NCBI GenBank assembly: GCA_036524675.1 | Contig: DATDBU010000101.1 | Span: 1 to 8,975 of the forward strand | Length of the DNA stretch: 8,975 bases | Direction of reading: 5' to 3' | Source of the DNA: DATDAW01 sp036524675 | Lineage (GTDB): Bacteria > Verrucomicrobiota > Verrucomicrobiia > Chthoniobacterales > DASVRZ01 | Part shown: positions 6,462-8,975 of the stretch, piece by piece | Layout of the letters: the number at the start of each line of letters is the position of its first letter | Position numbering within the stretch: the first letter of the stretch is position 1 | The notes under the pieces: model-generated | The model's input: the letters and a program-made list of their open reading frames with translations, nothing else | The model's database searches: none | What the model was told of the DNA's origin: nothing | Program-made: the position numbers and the translations under genes

Positions 6462-6533
6462 GCCTAACTCCATCGGATCAGAAACAAATTTGTTGGGTTT
6501 GTCAGCCTCTTTATGGCGACAAAAATGTTGGAT
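6462..6533 (-). repeat. 72-bp repeat block, copy 1 (upstream of gene X)
   Basis: This block aligns with 7856-7927, nearly identical from GGATCA (6475) to GTTGGATATGA (6527-6537) with a few substitutions and balancing 1-base indels. Both copies contain the perfect 12-bp palindrome AACAAATTTGTT (here 6483-6494) followed by GGGTTTGTCAGC. On the minus strand the block ends in GTTAGGC, 7 bases before the ATG of gene X, and begins with ATCCAAC. One frame across it reads ADKPNKFV in both copies, but the two copies match at every third position too, so it behaves as a DNA repeat. The remaining ~170 bases to the transposase hold a CCGCCTTGGCGG palindrome (6546-6557) and nothing else I recognise. Confidence 0.85.
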
Positions 6534-6710
6534 ATGAACCTAGACCGCCTTGGCGGATTCGGGAGTGATTTTGGGAAAATTGAGATTTTTTCGCTTCGTA
6601 AGTAGTTGATTTTCAGGTCGGCGACCTCCGGAGGACCCCGCAAAAGGCCTTGTAGTACAGACCTACCCTATTCCCAGAATGAAAAATTTGCGCATAATCC
6701 TTTGCCGTCA

Positions 6711-7580
6711 TTGTTTCTGCGCTGCAGCACTCGAAAAAAAGGCGGCAAGCTTCACCGCTACTGGAGCATTGTTGAAAACAAACGGGTTTCCTCCGGCAAA
6801 GTCGTGCAGCGGCACGTGCTTTACCTGGGGGAAATTAACAGCGCGCAATGCGATAGCTGGCAGGAGACGATCGAGGTCTTTGAAGATGGCGCGCCGCGGC
6901 CCAAGACCAGGCAACTCTTAAGCGATGGGGTGGATGCCGGCACGGTCGTGGCCCGGCAAGAGGAGACTGGACTGGGAGAAGCTGTGCGCATCCGCGCCTC
7001 GGAAATGACTCTGCGCCGGCCCCGGCAATGGGGCGCCTGCTGGCTGGCATGCCATCTCTACGGGCTGCTTGGCCTGGATAAATTCTTTGCCGAGCGGCTG
7101 CCACCCAGCCGCAAAGGCACCCGCTGGGATTTGATCCTCCAGACCCTGTGCTGTTATCGGCTTATTTCCCCTGGGAGCGAGTGGCGGTTGCACCGGCACT
7201 GGTTCGAGCACAGCGCCATGGCAGACCTGCTCGGGGAAGACTTTTCGCTAGTGGAAATCCATAAACTCTACGACTGCCACGACCATCTACTGGCCCACAA
7301 AGAGGCGCTCTTTACCCATTTGCAACAGCGATGGAAAGATCTCTTTAACGCCCGTTTTGAAGTGCTGCTCTATGATCTAACAAGCACGTACTTTGAGAGT
7401 GATCCGCCGTTTCCCGAAGAGGACAAGCGCAAGTTTGGCTATAGCCGCGACAAGCGCAGCGACCGCGTGCAAGTGGTCATCGCGCTGGTGGTGACGCCGG
7501 AGGGTTTTCCTCTGGCCTACGAAGTAATGGCAGGTAACACCAGCGGTTGCGCTCGCGGACGAGCGCAGAGCCGCACTTAA
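6711..7580 (+). pseudogene. IS1634-type transposase, C-terminally truncated
   Basis: The frame gives LFLRCSTRKKGGKLHRYWSI and continues VENKRVSSGKVVQRHVLYLG, the standard start of IS1634-group (IS4 superfamily) transposases. TTG at 6711 corresponds to the usual first Met. An in-frame ATG at 6606 would add 35 unrelated residues. The first catalytic Asp is present in LLYDLTSTYFESDPP (Asp222 counted from the TTG), followed by the conserved VVTPEGFPLAYEVMAGNT. At about 7541 the similarity ends, and 12 unrelated codons lead to TAA. The second Asp (usually in a DRG context) and the catalytic Glu, about half of a 550-600-residue protein, are missing. It cannot be active. Terminal repeats were not found, so the left boundary somewhere in 6540-6710 is open. 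Confidence 0.88.
7548..7567. other. Perfect hairpin at the break of the truncated transposase
   Basis: TGCGCTCG (7548-7555) pairs perfectly with CGAGCGCA (7560-7567) around a CGGA tetraloop. It begins 7 bases after transposase similarity stops and lies 10 bases beyond the stop codon of gene Y (minus). It could serve as a 3'-end hairpin for gene Y transcripts, although no T-run follows on that strand. Confidence 0.55.
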
Positions 7581-7849
7581 AGGGCGGGCAGGACAGCGGC
7601 GTCATGCCGCCAATCTGGCGTCAACAAGTATCTGGATTTTTTGAGATATTCTTCTAGCACTTCAAGAGGGATGTCCTCCTGATCAAAACATGCGAAGGAC
7701 ATCGTATGCGTAACGTCCGAGTAAAACACCTCGCATAATTGTTTTTCTGGATTCTGTGCGCTCCAAAGCTCTAGGAACATGCCATCTCGCTGCACATCGC
7801 TTCCACGAATCACCCTGTAAGATTGTCCGTTGTGCTCGATAGGTGTCAT
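7577..7849 (-). CDS. Gene Y, small hypothetical protein (90 aa)
   Basis: From ATG at 7849 the product begins MTPIEHNGQSYRVIRGSDV and contains GMFLELWSAQ, a segment reading QLCEVFYSDVTHTMSF, and DIPLEVLEEYLKKSRYLL. The alternation of beta-like (YRVIRGSDV, FLELWS, CEVFYSD) and a final helix (LEVLEEYLKKS) suggests a small alpha/beta domain. I know similar-looking small orphan proteins but cannot name a function. The last ten residues (DWRHDAAVLPAL region) look less protein-like and may be read-through into joined sequence next to the truncated transposase, so the native C-terminus may be lost. No strong ribosome site is seen. The 72-bp block ends 7 bases before the ATG. Confidence 0.66.
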   Translation of the reverse strand: MTPIEHNGQSYRVIRGSDVQRDGMFLELWSAQNPEKQLCEVFYSDVTHTMSFACFDQEDIPLEVLEEYLKKSRYLLTPDWRHDAAVLPAL

Positions 7850-7855
7850 ATTTCT

Positions 7856-7927
7856 GCCGAATTATTGGATCATGAACAAATTTGTTGGGTTTGTCAGCGT
7901 CTTTTATGGGCAGCAAAAATGTTGGAT
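7856..7927 (-). repeat. 72-bp repeat block, copy 2 (upstream of gene Y)
   Basis: Second copy of the block at 6462-6533 in the same orientation, 1394 bp away. The AACAAATTTGTT palindrome is at 7875-7886 and GTTGGAT at 7921-7927. The gene-proximal heptamer is ATTCGGC here instead of GTTAGGC. As in copy 1, the block lies just upstream of a small minus-strand gene. Beyond its distal end this copy borders the 21-bp array, while copy 1 borders unrelated sequence. Confidence 0.85.
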
Positions 7928-7940
7928 ATGACCCGGATTA

Positions 7941-8255
7941 GCAGTCGATTTGAGCCTGATTGCAGCCGATTTTAAAGAGATTACAATCGCTGTTGAACGT
8001 CTTGCAGTCGATTTTTGATCATTTACAGAGGCATTTAGCGTTTCTGCACTCGATTTCGGAACCATTACACCCGTTATTGGATGTCTAACAGTCGATTTTT
8101 GTTCGCTTGCAGGCTTTGTGAAAGGCTGGACAACGGATTTCACGATGCTAACCCTCGATTTTGGAAGACTGACAGTGGGTTTTGGAACGGTTGTAGTAGA
8201 TTTTGAGAACCTTGAGAGGGATTGCAGAGCGTTTGCGGGCGGTTTCGCCGGGCCG
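7941..8255. repeat. Degenerate tandem array: 15 units of exactly 21 bp
   Basis: Units start at 7941, 7962, 7983, 8004, 8025, 8046, 8067, 8088, 8109, 8130, 8151, 8172, 8193, 8214 and 8235, with no insertion or deletion. A rough consensus is (A/G)CAGTCGATTTTGGAANCTT. Units at 7941, 7962, 8004, 8046, 8088 and 8151 keep GATT in a TCGATT/CCGATT context, while those at 7983, 8025, 8067 and 8109 are weak, giving a 42-bp alternation. The plus frame encodes heptads of the type TVDFGxL with a single TGA at 8016. One minus frame is open across the whole array (8302-7904) with heptads such as KSTARRS, LKSAAIR and KSTVRHP but has no convincing start. It may be a former protein with heptad repeats, or a non-coding array whose period equals two helical turns. 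Confidence 0.85.
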
Positions 8256-8714
8256 GAACCAAGAAGTGGACGAAGTGAGACGATTTTTGCGCCACGAGCG
8301 GCTCAAAATAGAGTTCGTAAGACGTTGAACGCCTTGTATGACGCCTCTTCGCCTCCAGGAAATTGACCAGTCCTCTGAAAGATTACTTCCCACAAAACTC
8401 CAGCTATCCTTCCCGAGGAAACACATCCCGAGAGGAAAACGCAATGATAAAAAAGATCATTTTTCAAAAAACACTCACGTAGACGTGTGAGAAACAACGG
8501 CAAGGCGAACTTCTCAGGACTGCAGCCCGACTGGAATGAGAGTCAGCAAGATCCGTAGTGGGCGAGACAGCTGGCTGAAAGTCACCTAAAGGGCGCGAGC
8601 CGGACGGCAAGCGGGCAAATATCATAGCCCGCCTCCTTGGTTCTGGGTCAAAGCCGCCATCCTCTCCCATTTCGTTTGGATGCCGTTTCCAATGGAAACA
8701 ATAAACCGGCGCTG
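8256..8714. other. Gene-poor decayed stretch
   Basis: No complete gene is supported. At 8444 an ATG follows an AGAGGA ribosome-site-like sequence but its frame (MIKKIIFQKTLT) stops at 8480. Beyond that stop the same frame reads CEKQRQGELLRTAARLE before a TGA. A shifted frame then gives VSKIRSGRDSWLKVT, also ending in a stop. This Arg/Lys-rich coiled-coil text resembles the N-terminal helices of some transposases, so a broken reading frame is possible but unproven. A 6-bp hairpin (GCGGGC/GCCCGC, 8611-8632) also lies here. Confidence 0.3.
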
Positions 8715-8811
8715 CTACGTGATCTTTGCAAACCAGCGCTCCACCTGGTTGAGCCATGATACGCTGGTTGGGGTGAAAATGCAGATGATAGCGCGGATGC
8801 TTCGCTCGCCG
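8715..8811 (-). pseudogene. IS630-family transposase scrap (frameshifted)
   Basis: On the minus strand one frame reads RRAKHPRYHLHF and the next frame reads FTPTSVSWLNQVERWFAKIT and then TAG (8717-8715). Together these match the well-conserved IS630 stretch 'AKHPRYHLHFTPTSASWLNQVERWF', which carries the catalytic Glu (the E of QVERWF). The frame change falls in CATTTTCACC, where one T is extra. Upstream of the AKHP text an in-frame TAA appears and no further similarity is seen, so only about 33 residues of the C-terminal catalytic region survive. Confidence 0.78.
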
Positions 8812-8975
8812 TCCCGTTTAATGAAAGCGCAGGCTAGCCTGACTTTCGCAGACGGAGAGCAAGTTGTGAGGGTTCGCAGAGAGGCGGATCGAAAAAAACG
8901 GGGTTAGGTTGTCCACACACCGGCGAGTTGGTGTGTAAAGACTTTCGGCGGTGGCTGCTGCGGCAGTGACCAGCC
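8812..8975. other. Terminal stretch without a recognisable gene
   Basis: I see no supported coding region here. A perfect 7-bp hairpin, ACACACC (8915-8921) with GGTGTGT (8930-8936) and an 8-base loop, lies near the window end. The open plus-strand frame through 8680-8907 is antisense to the IS630 scrap and is probably a shadow. Confidence 0.4.

Noticed and set aside
6098..6568. 156-aa plus-strand open frame across the IS66 right end
   Set aside because: It spans the IS boundary and is antisense to tnpA and gene X; no independent support.
7941..8255. CRISPR array
   Set aside because: Units are contiguous, degenerate and 21 bp long with no conserved repeat/unique spacer alternation and no cas genes.
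7941..8255. Plasmid iteron origin
   Set aside because: Period fits iterons, but the units are too divergent and no Rep gene or DnaA box is visible; kept only as an alternative in the findings.
8680..8907. 75-aa plus-strand open frame
   Set aside because: It is the antisense shadow of the IS630 transposase scrap.

Overview
The window looks like a decaying accessory region on the chromosome of a moderately GC-rich environmental bacterium. I lean to Verrucomicrobiota, from the style of the FUSC protein, the XerC/D-like N-terminus, the IS66/IS1634/IS630 mixture and the palindromic intergenic repeat. This is an impression and was not computed.

Layout. Positions 1-43 (minus) hold the first codons of a probable XerC/XerD tyrosine recombinase. 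It diverges from an intact 717-aa FUSC-family membrane transporter at 99-2252 (plus). A nested palindromic repeat follows (2281-2402). From 2426 to 3085 (minus) there is a C-terminal remnant of rmuC joined directly to a 5' fragment of a group II intron. The stretch 3097-3731 together with 6252-6454 is one broken gene ('gene X', about 276 aa before damage). Its N-terminal half lies on the minus strand and is split by an IS66 insertion. Its C-terminal half has been flipped onto the plus strand and carries a frameshift. The IS66 element (3732-6251, 2520 bp) has intact tnpA, tnpB and tnpC, imperfect terminal inverted repeats and a perfect 8-bp target duplication (TCTTGAAA).

To the right of gene X lies a 72-bp block (6462-6533) that recurs at 7856-7927. 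Each copy sits just upstream, on the minus strand, of a small gene: gene X and a 90-aa hypothetical gene Y (7577-7849). Between the copies is an IS1634-type transposase missing its C-terminal half. Beyond the second copy are fifteen degenerate tandem units of exactly 21 bp (7941-8255), with no indels and an open minus-strand frame across the whole array. The last 700 bases are decayed sequence, with a recognisable IS630 transposase scrap at 8715-8811.

How it fits together. Only the FUSC gene, the three IS66 genes and perhaps gene Y and the xer-like gene look functional. The rest records a series of events: group II intron insertion and truncation, rmuC deletion, a 422-bp inversion, IS66 insertion and IS1634 truncation. 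No complete new system is evident. The signals most worth checking are the reconstruction of gene X, the 72-bp block with integron-like GTTAGGC/GCCTAAC heptamers around gene X, and the indel-free 21-bp array.
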